This document shows, piece by piece, positions 57,746 to 64,000 of a stretch of DNA of 64,000 nucleotides (position 1 is its first letter; each line of letters opens with the position of its first letter). Under the pieces are notes generated by a model. That model ran no database searches, was not told where the DNA came from, and worked only from the letters and a program-made list of their open reading frames with translations. Source of the DNA: a virus; IMG/VR virus record IMGVR_UViG_3300027754_000065, positions 1 through 64,000 of that record; one strand, 5' to 3'. The position numbers and the translations under genes were made by a program.

Positions 57746-58596
57746 CAAGTACCCCATTCGTTTTTGAACAGAGGTACCTGGAGTCTATCGCTGTATCTTA
57801 GTCCATGCTTCATTGCTAGCATGGCTACATTTTTATTATTCATAGAGTAAATACTTTCCACACCACCAATTGGCATTAGATATACATGTCCTTTAAATCC
57901 TGCACCACGAAATTCAGCAATAGCATTTTTGGCATCAGCAAAATCTTGTTCTGTAGCAATAACAAACTTTAGATAGGAAGTGCCATATTGTTCATATTCA
58001 CATACTACCTTAGGTTTAATAGCATCTTCCCATATTTCACCGCTACAAGGCAGTTTGGCACTAACACTAAATGTAATTTCTCTATTGTACCATTTGCTCC
58101 ATTCTTTTAATGCTGATTTAAATTCTGAAGTTAGTTTTTGAGTACCATTTGTTTCAAAAGTAATTTCTTTTAAACCATGCATTTTAAGATGATTTAATAG
58201 ATCAGGATATTGTTTTTGCCAACCTAGCAATGGTTCTCCACCTGTAATAACCAAATGTTCATCACGCCATTCATTATATGGAAGAATTTCCATAATGCGA
58301 TTAACGATAGCATCAGTAGTAAGTACAGGACTCAAATCTTTAAATGCTGGATCCCAACTTGCATAACTGTCACAACCTGTACTTACAAGGGGCAAATCTT
58401 TATAATTTTTATAAGGATTTCCTTCATGTAACAATCCAACTTGAATTCGTTCAATACTTGTTCCTCCGCGTGGCATACCAAAACCATCACAGGTAAAATT
58501 ACAGCCAAATGTGCGAAGGAACACACTAGGCACCCCCATATAACGACCTTCTCCTTGTATGGAATAGAACAGTTCGCTTATCTTAATATTACTCAT
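57745..58596 (-). CDS. queE: QueE, 7-carboxy-7-deazaguanine synthase
   Basis: 283 aa. Opens with ELFYSIQGEGRYMGVPSVFLR, the QueE hallmark. Cluster cysteines C32-x3-C36 then C75-D (TGCDSY): 38 residues are inserted before the third Cys, which normally follows two residues later. GGEPLL (119-124) and ETNGT are intact. Radical SAM enzyme converting carboxy-tetrahydropterin to CDG in preQ0 synthesis. Some bacterial QueE also have a lengthened Cys loop, so activity is likely. Confidence 0.92.
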   Translation of the reverse strand: MSNIKISELFYSIQGEGRYMGVPSVFLRTFGCNFTCDGFGMPRGGTSIERIQVGLLHEGNPYKNYKDLPLVSTGCDSYASWDPAFKDLSPVLTTDAIVNRIMEILPYNEWRDEHLVITGGEPLLGWQKQYPDLLNHLKMHGLKEITFETNGTQKLTSEFKSALKEWSKWYNREITFSVSAKLPCSGEIWEDAIKPKVVCEYEQYGTSYLKFVIATEQDFADAKNAIAEFRGAGFKGHVYLMPIGGVESIYSMNNKNVAMLAMKHGLRYSDRLQVPLFKNEWGT

Positions 58597-58777
58597 CTAT
58601 ATAATCTTTAAATAATTGGATACGGGCTTTTTTACCTAACTCTTGGTCAAATATCGTTTTAACTGAAGTCAACATAGCACAGGCTAACATTAGCAAATCT
58701 TCCCTATTATCGCACATCATAATTTGCTTGTCAATAGGTTCCATTAATTCTGCCATGCGATTTCTAACATCACTCAT
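58589..58777 (-). CDS. Small helical phage protein, 62 aa
   Basis: RMAELMEPIDKQIMMCDNREDLLML and LTSVKTIFDQELGKKARIQLF. Overlaps queE by 8 nt. Looks like a conserved T4-like small protein; function unknown. Confidence 0.6.
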   Translation of the reverse strand: MSDVRNRMAELMEPIDKQIMMCDNREDLLMLACAMLTSVKTIFDQELGKKARIQLFKDYIDE

Positions 58778-58795
58778 TTTAAATTCCTAAATTAA

Positions 58796-58978
58796 TTACC
58801 AATGTCGTATAATCCCTGCTATGATAAACATATTTGTAATTATATATGATATCACAATACAAGTTCTAACCAAAGCTATTAGGTCACTTTCTTGATCCGT
58901 GGCACCGGACTTTTCTCCCAATGCCTTGCTCCATAATCGCCAAAGTTTAACCCTCGTAGGTAGCTGAGTTGGCTCCAT
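58796..58978 (-). CDS. Small membrane protein, 60 aa
   Basis: VKLWRLWSKALGEKSGATDQ then a span (CIVISYIITNMFIIAGII). Overlaps the 3' end of queD by 32 nt. Resembles a T4-like small membrane protein; function unknown. Confidence 0.55.
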   Translation of the reverse strand: MEPTQLPTRVKLWRLWSKALGEKSGATDQESDLIALVRTCIVISYIITNMFIIAGIIRHW

Positions 58979-59492
58979 GCTCGAAAACCTCGGCGCTTTT
59001 AATTCTTACATTAGGGTTAATGGGATATCGCATATTACCACCGTCTAACAACTCAGCCATTTTGTCATATGCCATTTTAGCAAACATCTCACAACCTACA
59101 CCTTCTACAATGCGTAAATCACATAGAGAGCCTCTTTGGTATGGCTCGAAATTATTTCTATCAACTCGCATTTCATCTGGACCGGTTTCGGGCAAAGTCC
59201 AGTTTGTGTCAATCAATGCCATTTGCTTGAAAAATTCTAGATGAGGATCATCTTCAGCAATAATTAGTGTATGGTCAAACATATAATCAGCCCATGCTTT
59301 GAATTCTTTTAGTCCACCAAAGTCCATACACCAGTTTTTGTCATCCAATGTTTCGCATTCAAATACTAATTTAATACCAATACTGTATCCATGTAATGTA
59401 CTACAATGACTGTGTTTAGCTCGCCATTGTCTAAAACAACAACTTAATCCTCTGTCATTACCATAAGTTTTGGTTGAATAAAACTTAGCCAT
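58947..59492 (-). CDS. queD: QueD-like 6-carboxytetrahydropterin synthase
   Basis: 181 aa from ATG 59492. T-fold landmarks: HSHCSTLHGYS with catalytic Cys30 and zinc His (H27/H29, H34), where the usual second His of HGH is Tyr36; MDFGGLK; catalytic DHTLI; GVGCEMFAKM; and the terminal EHGANSATY. Makes carboxy-tetrahydropterin from dihydroneopterin triphosphate. Longer than bacterial QueD (about 120 aa) owing to an inserted segment (about 85-120). Confidence 0.85.
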   Translation of the reverse strand: MAKFYSTKTYGNDRGLSCCFRQWRAKHSHCSTLHGYSIGIKLVFECETLDDKNWCMDFGGLKEFKAWADYMFDHTLIIAEDDPHLEFFKQMALIDTNWTLPETGPDEMRVDRNNFEPYQRGSLCDLRIVEGVGCEMFAKMAYDKMAELLDGGNMRYPINPNVRIKSAEVFEHGANSATYEG

Positions 59493-59493
59493 A

Positions 59494-59697
59494 TTATTCA
59501 ACCAAATTGGCTACTAGAGTTTTAATTTCACTGTCAGTTAAGAAAAATTGATAGGTTGAAGTATCTACTACTTCACCTTTATCGTTTTTACTTTCTTGGA
59601 TAAACTCAATATGAGTAAACTCTTGTGGTCTCAAACACCTATTTTTCTTAACTCTAACTGTGTATTGATGCATATCTTTAAGCACAAATTCTTTCAT
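59494..59697 (-). CDS. Small phage protein, 67 aa
   Basis: Beta-rich: QYTVRVKKNRCLRPQEFTHI, STYQFFLTDSEIKTLVANL. Ends 1 nt before the queD ATG. Function unknown. Confidence 0.55.
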   Translation of the reverse strand: MKEFVLKDMHQYTVRVKKNRCLRPQEFTHIEFIQESKNDKGEVVDTSTYQFFLTDSEIKTLVANLVE

Positions 59698-59701
59698 TTT
59701 A

Positions 59702-59938
59702 TTACCTTTTTAGTATGTTGATCATTCTTTTTTGAGATTCTTCTTTTAAGAATTCCTCTTCGCCATTAAACGTACCAGATCGTTCAATTATATCATCTAA
59801 AAGAAACTTAATGTAATATAATTCTTTTTTGATTTCCCATTGTGTAAATCCATCGTTATATGGACTAGTTAGTTCTCTTCCAGCCGCGCTAATCTGATAA
59901 ACGACTGTACTTAATTCTAATGGTTTTTTAAATCCCAT
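59702..59938 (-). CDS. Small phage protein, 78 aa
   Basis: VVYQISAAGRELTSPYNDGFTQWEIKK-type block in two parts, then LLDDIIERSGTFNGEEEFL. Resembles a conserved small T4-like protein; function unknown. Confidence 0.6.
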   Translation of the reverse strand: MGFKKPLELSTVVYQISAAGRELTSPYNDGFTQWEIKKELYYIKFLLDDIIERSGTFNGEEEFLKEESQKRMINILKR

Positions 59939-59940
59939 CT

Positions 59941-60066
59941 TTATACCTTACATGTACAGTTGCGACCTTGATTGCAATTTCCATTGCAATTACTATTGAT
60001 TGTAGTTTTAAAAAACATAATATAAGTTATAGCAACAATTACAATCAAGGTCAATATAGTTAACAT
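59941..60066 (-). CDS. Cys-rich membrane peptide, 41 aa
   Basis: Span LTILTLIVIVAITYIMFF, then NSNCNGNCNQGRNCTCKV with four Cys. TAATG overlap with folE. A tethered metal site is possible. Confidence 0.5.
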   Translation of the reverse strand: MLTILTLIVIVAITYIMFFKTTINSNCNGNCNQGRNCTCKV

Positions 60067-60740
60067 TAACGCATCCTTGCAATCTGATAAAATTCATTAC
60101 GAACTTCAGGATCAGATTTGAATCCACCGCCAAGCCTAGTAGTAACAGTACTACTACCTGTATCTTCTACACCTCGGCTTTTGACACAATAATGTTGGGC
60201 ATCAATCATAACCGCAACATCATTTGTTTCAAGGATAAATTGTAGTGCATAGAAAATCTGTTCAGTCAACCGTTCTTGAATTTGTGGGCGCTTGCTAAAG
60301 TATTCTACAATGCGATTAATTTTACTTAGACCTAATACCTTTCTTTTTGGTACATATGCTACAGTTGCTAATCCATCAATGATTACAAAATGATGTTCGC
60401 AGTTACTTTGAACGTTGATATTACGTTCAACCACCATTTCATTATAGTGCATTTTATTGTCTACTGTAGTACATTTTGGGAATGCTTCAAAATCGAGTCC
60501 CCAAAAAATTTCATTTACATACATTTTAGCAACACGGTTAGGTGTTTCTATTAGACTATCATCAGTTAAGTCTAGGCCGAGAATCCCCATAATCTCACGA
60601 AAATGATTCTCAATTTTATCAATCTTTTCTTTACGATCAATACCGTTTGAAATAACAGGAGTTTCAACTCCCATCTTTACTAGATATTCATGTACTAATA
60701 GTCCTAGTTCAGGATCTGTTTTGGTTTTATTGTACGACAT
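60066..60740 (-). CDS. folE: GTP cyclohydrolase I (FolE)
   Basis: 224 aa from ATG 60740, preceded by GGAGGG. Zinc ligands C114, H117 (SNCEHH) and C185 (QHYCVKSRG) place it in the type I enzymes. PKRKVLGLSKINRIVEYFSKR and TTRLGGGF are intact. Converts GTP to dihydroneopterin triphosphate, the first step toward preQ0. The leader contains a TGTCAC/GTGACA hairpin. Confidence 0.95.
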   Translation of the reverse strand: MSYNKTKTDPELGLLVHEYLVKMGVETPVISNGIDRKEKIDKIENHFREIMGILGLDLTDDSLIETPNRVAKMYVNEIFWGLDFEAFPKCTTVDNKMHYNEMVVERNINVQSNCEHHFVIIDGLATVAYVPKRKVLGLSKINRIVEYFSKRPQIQERLTEQIFYALQFILETNDVAVMIDAQHYCVKSRGVEDTGSSTVTTRLGGGFKSDPEVRNEFYQIARMR

Positions 60741-60799
60741 TTGATAACCCTCCGTTGTGATGGTTTTGTTTTGACATTTTGTCACCTTTGTGTGACATT

Positions 60800-60808
60800 A
60801 GTATTTAT
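60800..60808 (-). promoter_or_regulatory. Late-promoter motif ATAAATACT upstream of folE
   Basis: Exact 9-mer with a roughly 60-nt leader to ATG 60740. Confidence 0.55.
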
Positions 60809-61983
60809 CAATACTTATTTTCTCTGAGATATTTACGATAGTCAGTAGACATTCTCAACATACTATCACCTTTATCTTGTAGAATGTCACAAATACGGTC
60901 AATAGTACCATCATTATATTTACTAATCTTACCAATATTAACGTGAGGTTTAGCCAACAATTTTTCTAGTTTTGCTAGTGCATCTTCTATTGACCAAGGT
61001 ACATAAAGTCTTGTATGGTCATTAGAAAAAGTCTCAGGGAAAGACCGATAAGCAGGGAATAAAACATTACACCCAAGACTATCTGCTTCACTGACTGTGT
61101 TGGAAACCCAATCTTGAAGGGCGCAATTAAAGACAACCCTACTATCATTAAGGATATTATAATAAGCATTTTTTTCTAAGTTTTCATAAACCGTTAGCAA
61201 ACCTTTTTCTTGAAATTTGCGAGTCCTACTCATGTAAGATTGGTTATTTGACTTAAGACTACCACCGCTACAGATAACAAATTCGGTATTATGATTTGGA
61301 TGTGAGGCATGATATGCTTCAATCAGATCCATATAAAAATCAGGTTGTTTTTCCTGATCCCAACGTGAACTGAACACTACACGCATACGCCGATCATTGA
61401 AGTTTTTAATTTGCTCAACACGGCTTTGTACTTCATCACGACCAAATGCAAGCCCTGAAATATTATAGATTGGAGCCCTCCAACCTGCTACCTTCATATG
61501 CATTACCATTTCTTCGTTAGTAGCAAGTACACCATCTACGAACGAGTCAACCATTTTTTCATAATGGCCCATCCACTCTGACATACCCCAGACATGAACA
61601 AAATCATCTGGATCAATAGACTGAGCAAGACAGCGAACAAAAATGCGAGGGCAATGCTCAGGACTGATTTGATTGAGGATATAGGGTAGACTCTCGATTC
61701 CTGGTTGAAACATGTCCTCAAAGTATATAACATCTTCATTACTGCATTCACCTGCCTTCATCAACTTAACTAGATTCATTAATTGGCTCATACCAAAGTA
61801 TGTGCGACCATGTGCATCTAGGACCTGACCAGTAACAATAGATTGGTCAGTAGTTAGTGTTTCGCCGGGTACGATTACATAGTTAATCTTACGCCGCTTA
61901 AATACACGTTCATTCCATTCTTGTAGTTGTAGAGTGTATCGGGCCTTATACGGCTCAAGACCCATGTAAAATAGTTTACGCAT
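60808..61983 (-). CDS. GT-B-type glycosyltransferase
   Basis: 391 aa. FGRDEVQ and VVFSSRWDQEKQPDFYMDLIEAY mark the C-terminal Rossmann domain, with FVICSGGS and NCALQDWVSNTVSEADSLG as the nucleotide-sugar region; basic head GLEPYKARYTLQLQEWNER. Resembles phage transferases that glycosylate modified DNA bases or structural proteins. Between folE and the second T-fold gene. Acceptor unknown. Confidence 0.75.
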   Translation of the reverse strand: MRKLFYMGLEPYKARYTLQLQEWNERVFKRRKINYVIVPGETLTTDQSIVTGQVLDAHGRTYFGMSQLMNLVKLMKAGECSNEDVIYFEDMFQPGIESLPYILNQISPEHCPRIFVRCLAQSIDPDDFVHVWGMSEWMGHYEKMVDSFVDGVLATNEEMVMHMKVAGWRAPIYNISGLAFGRDEVQSRVEQIKNFNDRRMRVVFSSRWDQEKQPDFYMDLIEAYHASHPNHNTEFVICSGGSLKSNNQSYMSRTRKFQEKGLLTVYENLEKNAYYNILNDSRVVFNCALQDWVSNTVSEADSLGCNVLFPAYRSFPETFSNDHTRLYVPWSIEDALAKLEKLLAKPHVNIGKISKYNDGTIDRICDILQDKGDSMLRMSTDYRKYLRENKY

Positions 61984-62192
61984 TAATTAGCCTTAGTATC
62001 AATATCCCATATACTCTTTACAGTTTTACCTGAAAGATGTTTAGTGAATTGCCTATAGACGTAGCTTTTAGTGCTGTAGAGGTCTGCTTCATCAAATTTA
62101 AATCCATAATCTACACAAAATTCGCGGTACTTGTCAAGGTCATCGAAAATTGCATGAACACGGGGATTAGGTTGAAATTTAATTTTAGCCAT
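61983..62192 (-). CDS. Small basic phage protein, 69 aa
   Basis: Start at 62192 (MAKIKFQPNPRVHAIFDDLD) because the longer frame is inside the 62203 gene. Has KYREFCVDYGFKFDEADLY. Shine-Dalgarno AAAGGA. Function unknown. Confidence 0.6.
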   Translation of the reverse strand: MAKIKFQPNPRVHAIFDDLDKYREFCVDYGFKFDEADLYSTKSYVYRQFTKHLSGKTVKSIWDIDTKAN

Positions 62193-62202
62193 TTTATTTC
62201 CT

Positions 62203-62652
62203 TTAAATAGCAAGTTGTTGATAAGGTTTAGTTGTATTATAGTAAATTGTGGCACCGTTCTCACCATCTTCTGAAATAGTGATATGAATGTCACGGTCGG
62301 GATAGCGATTAGCAATAGACTGATAAAGGTCATCACTAATCATTTCACAACTTTTGTAATTTAGTTCAAGTGTGCCACGATAAAGGTTCTCTAACCATCG
62401 CTTAAACTGAATAAATTCAATATCCCTGTCGTTGTGAAATACTTGAATCGCCACATTGAAATGAAAAATGTGACGATGCGGAGTTCCTAAAAAACTTACA
62501 TCATATTCATCACCTGTTGCCAAATTAGCATCAATAGATGCAGAAGGGTAACAGTGAATACCTTCTTTTTGAAAAGTAACCCAAATCATGCGTTTAGCCT
62601 GATCTTTAATACGATTACGCTTTTCTTGTTTTGCTAGCAATACTTGTTCCAT
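62203..62652 (-). CDS. Second T-fold (PTPS/QueD-like) protein
   Basis: 149 aa. PHRHIFHFNVAIQV with His residues, IEFIQFKRWL (parallel to the QueD DF..LK helix), then SCEMISDDLYQSIANRYPD and IHITISEDGENGATIYY, parallel to the QueD TSENLA helix and ETPTSG strand. The HGH zinc triad and catalytic Cys position are not conserved in standard form. In context, a QueD paralogue or a distinct step of deazaguanine synthesis. Confidence 0.6.
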   Translation of the reverse strand: MEQVLLAKQEKRNRIKDQAKRMIWVTFQKEGIHCYPSASIDANLATGDEYDVSFLGTPHRHIFHFNVAIQVFHNDRDIEFIQFKRWLENLYRGTLELNYKSCEMISDDLYQSIANRYPDRDIHITISEDGENGATIYYNTTKPYQQLAI

Positions 62653-62856
62653 TTAATGGTCATCCTCAAAGTTAACTCGGTCGTGTTCTTCTTCCCATTG
62701 CAATTTAGTAAGTTTGTTCAATTCAGTACTCAAAATAAGTACTTGACGCCGCATATCAAATACAGTTTCCGCATCATATTCATTGTATGAATAAATTCTA
62801 GATTCTAATAGTTTGATACTTTGTTTAATAGTTTCTATACGATTTTTATAAGGCAT
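62653..62856 (-). CDS. Small helical protein, 67 aa
   Basis: SIKLLESRIYSYNEYDAETVFDMRRQ-type helices and KLQWEEEHDRVNF. Adjacent to dpdA on both sides of tight junctions. Function unknown. Confidence 0.6.
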   Translation of the reverse strand: MPYKNRIETIKQSIKLLESRIYSYNEYDAETVFDMRRQVLILSTELNKLTKLQWEEEHDRVNFEDDH

Positions 62857-62857
62857 A

Positions 62858-64000
62858 TTAATCTCCTAGTACCTCAAGCATTAAGTCATCACTATCTTCA
62901 ATTACTTCTTCTTTGGGTTCTTCAGTAGTAAACAATTGATCAAACATAGTTCTAGCGTTTACAGTTTTCTTACCACTAAACCCTTGACTACCACTTTGCA
63001 TCTGCATCCAAAATCTACTATGATAATCAATTAAGTCCAAACTCTTTTGGCGGTCGTTGAGAGAGAAAATTTCATCTACAATTTCACTAAAACGAATACG
63101 CTCAAAAGTTTCATTCATAATCATCTTTGGAATCACACCCTGTTCATATCTGCGATTAGCCTCTTGTACAGCATAGATATGCTGGTATACATTATGAGAT
63201 TGAAGTAGAGTATAACTTAGAGTATCCCAACTAGTTTTTGTTTCTTTACCATGTTGACCAATGAATCCTTGACCCCTATAGCACAGATCCTTTAACAGCA
63301 TTCTATCAGTTACAGGACTATCTGTAAACACTTTATGGATACCATCTTGTAATACCGCATCACGGAATTTGCGAGTATCATTAGCATAGGATTTTTTCTC
63401 TGCGGTTTTTTCCATGCTATAGGACCATTTTTTATTATGCTCAATACTGGTATTGAAATATGCTAGTCCTTTAGCCGCACTGAAGAATGGGCTGGCACAG
63501 TCAAAAGTAATCTGTAGTTTTGGATTATGATATTTGCGAACCGCTCGTTGAATATCTGTAAACAATACAGCATATTCCAAGATACTTGTACCCAAACAGT
63601 GAATCAAATCATGTTTACCTTCTTGGAGAAGACCGTCATGAATAATGCCTACGATACGTTTGAGAGTAAGATGAATATCAATTTTATTTTGTCCCCCAAA
63701 TGCCCAACCATTGAAATGATTCTCGGGATAGATATTTGGATCACAATATTTTTTCATCTCTTCATACCACTGATCACTTTGAGTATGAGTAAGACCCTGT
63801 AGAACATTTAAGAACTTACAGTTACCATTACGGTTCTCAATAAAATATTTGTTATTGATATGTGTAGCATCAATAGCCTCTTGAATAGTACTGATGCCAT
63901 GCAATGACTTACCTGTCTTTGGATCTTTTAAGTGAAATGTGCGTAGAGATTGCGAAGGAATATCAAGACACATACCATAGTCCATGTATGTGTCCATCCA
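62858..64000 (-). CDS. dpdA: DpdA-like DNA transglycosylase (partial at window edge)
   Basis: At least 380 aa, reading frame open at the window end, so the N-terminal part is probably missing. TGT-like blocks: FLNVLQGLTHTQSDQWYEE, HFNGWAFGGQ (bacterial TGT: FDGYAIGG), LIHCLGTSILEY (YLMGVG) and ITFDCASPFF (MFDCVMPTR, nucleophile Asp). DpdA swaps guanine in DNA for a 7-deazaguanine; QueE, QueD and FolE next to it provide preQ0 precursors. The zinc site of tRNA TGT is not obvious. Confidence 0.82.
   Translation of the reverse strand, partial: WMDTYMDYGMCLDIPSQSLRTFHLKDPKTGKSLHGISTIQEAIDATHINNKYFIENRNGNCKFLNVLQGLTHTQSDQWYEEMKKYCDPNIYPENHFNGWAFGGQNKIDIHLTLKRIVGIIHDGLLQEGKHDLIHCLGTSILEYAVLFTDIQRAVRKYHNPKLQITFDCASPFFSAAKGLAYFNTSIEHNKKWSYSMEKTAEKKSYANDTRKFRDAVLQDGIHKVFTDSPVTDRMLLKDLCYRGQGFIGQHGKETKTSWDTLSYTLLQSHNVYQHIYAVQEANRRYEQGVIPKMIMNETFERIRFSEIVDEIFSLNDRQKSLDLIDYHSRFWMQMQSGSQGFSGKKTVNARTMFDQLFTTEEPKEEVIEDSDDLMLEVLGD

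Noticed and set aside
57745-60740. preQ1 or THF riboswitch before the deazaguanine genes
   Set aside because: Leaders are short; only a simple TGTCAC/GTGACA hairpin before folE, with no recognisable aptamer core.
1-64000. CRISPR array
   Set aside because: Repeats seen are fibre coding repeats, a 77-nt duplicate and a 23-nt promoter block; none has regular spacers.
1-64000. Bacterial chromosome or prophage origin, given infA, rpsU, rpoZ, clpXP and sodB
   Set aside because: These genes lie singly among phage genes with phage-style overlaps and late promoters, without host operon neighbours, integrase or attachment sites.

Overview
The window is a 64 kb piece of a large T4-like myovirus genome; this rests on the sequence alone. 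T4-type features are a gp30-like DNA ligase, a T4 RNase H-like 5'-3' exonuclease, recurrent late-promoter motifs (ATAAATACT), two tRNA clusters, homing endonucleases, and densely packed genes with ATGA/TAATG overlaps. The DNA looks AT-rich. The likely host is a betaproteobacterium: the RNA polymerase omega-like protein and the FdxA ferredoxin resemble betaproteobacterial versions, and there is a TctC/Bug-type solute-binding protein, a family greatly expanded in Burkholderiales. Host assignment is inference.

Layout. 0-1 kb: tRNA cluster with an HNH endonuclease lying inside what looks like an interrupted tRNA gene. 1-6.2 kb: accessory genes (methyltransferase, TctC-like receptor, a tandem paralogue pair, YqiA-like esterase). 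6.2-10.3 kb: second tRNA cluster interleaved with a glycosyltransferase, a radical SAM protein, dCMP deaminase and RpoZ/omega. 10.3-13.6 kb: small early genes on the plus strand, closed by a bidirectional terminator. 13.6-21.6 kb (minus): papain-like protease, LamG-like protein and three repetitive tail-fibre genes. 21.6-30.2 kb (minus): ErpA, superoxide dismutase, IF-1, AbrB-like regulator, HAD phosphatase, holin-like pair, FdxA, MazG, phosphoesterase. 30.2-32 kb: small genes, each behind its own near-consensus sigma70 promoter. 31.4-37 kb: ClpP, ClpS, IbpA, ribosomal protein bS21 and ClpX. 37-51.5 kb: ligase, RNase H and many small conserved genes. 51.5-64 kb: UV endonuclease, two multidomain proteins with capsid-targeting-like N-termini, two glycosyltransferases, an epimerase, and a 7-deazaguanine DNA-modification set (QueE, QueD, FolE, a second T-fold protein, DpdA).

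How it fits together. Three themes stand out. (1) Machinery takeover: the phage carries its own RNAP omega subunit, IF-1, bS21, ClpX/ClpP/ClpS, IbpA and at least 12 tRNAs. At least nine genes have a late-promoter motif only 4-7 nt before the AUG, predicting leaderless or near-leaderless late mRNAs. (2) Virion-packaged cargo: eight proteins, including the SOD, a HAD phosphatase and a kinase-like multidomain protein, begin with a short amphipathic peptide ending in L-x-E, the T4 prohead-protease signature of capsid-targeting sequences. (3) DNA hypermodification: preQ0-pathway enzymes next to a DpdA transglycosylase suggest 7-deazaguanine in phage DNA. QueC was not found and could lie outside the window.

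Early transcription appears to use host sigma70: about 19 promoters with 16-17 bp spacing were located, many sharing the extended -35 TTGACAATAA, and three share an identical 23-nt -10/leader block.
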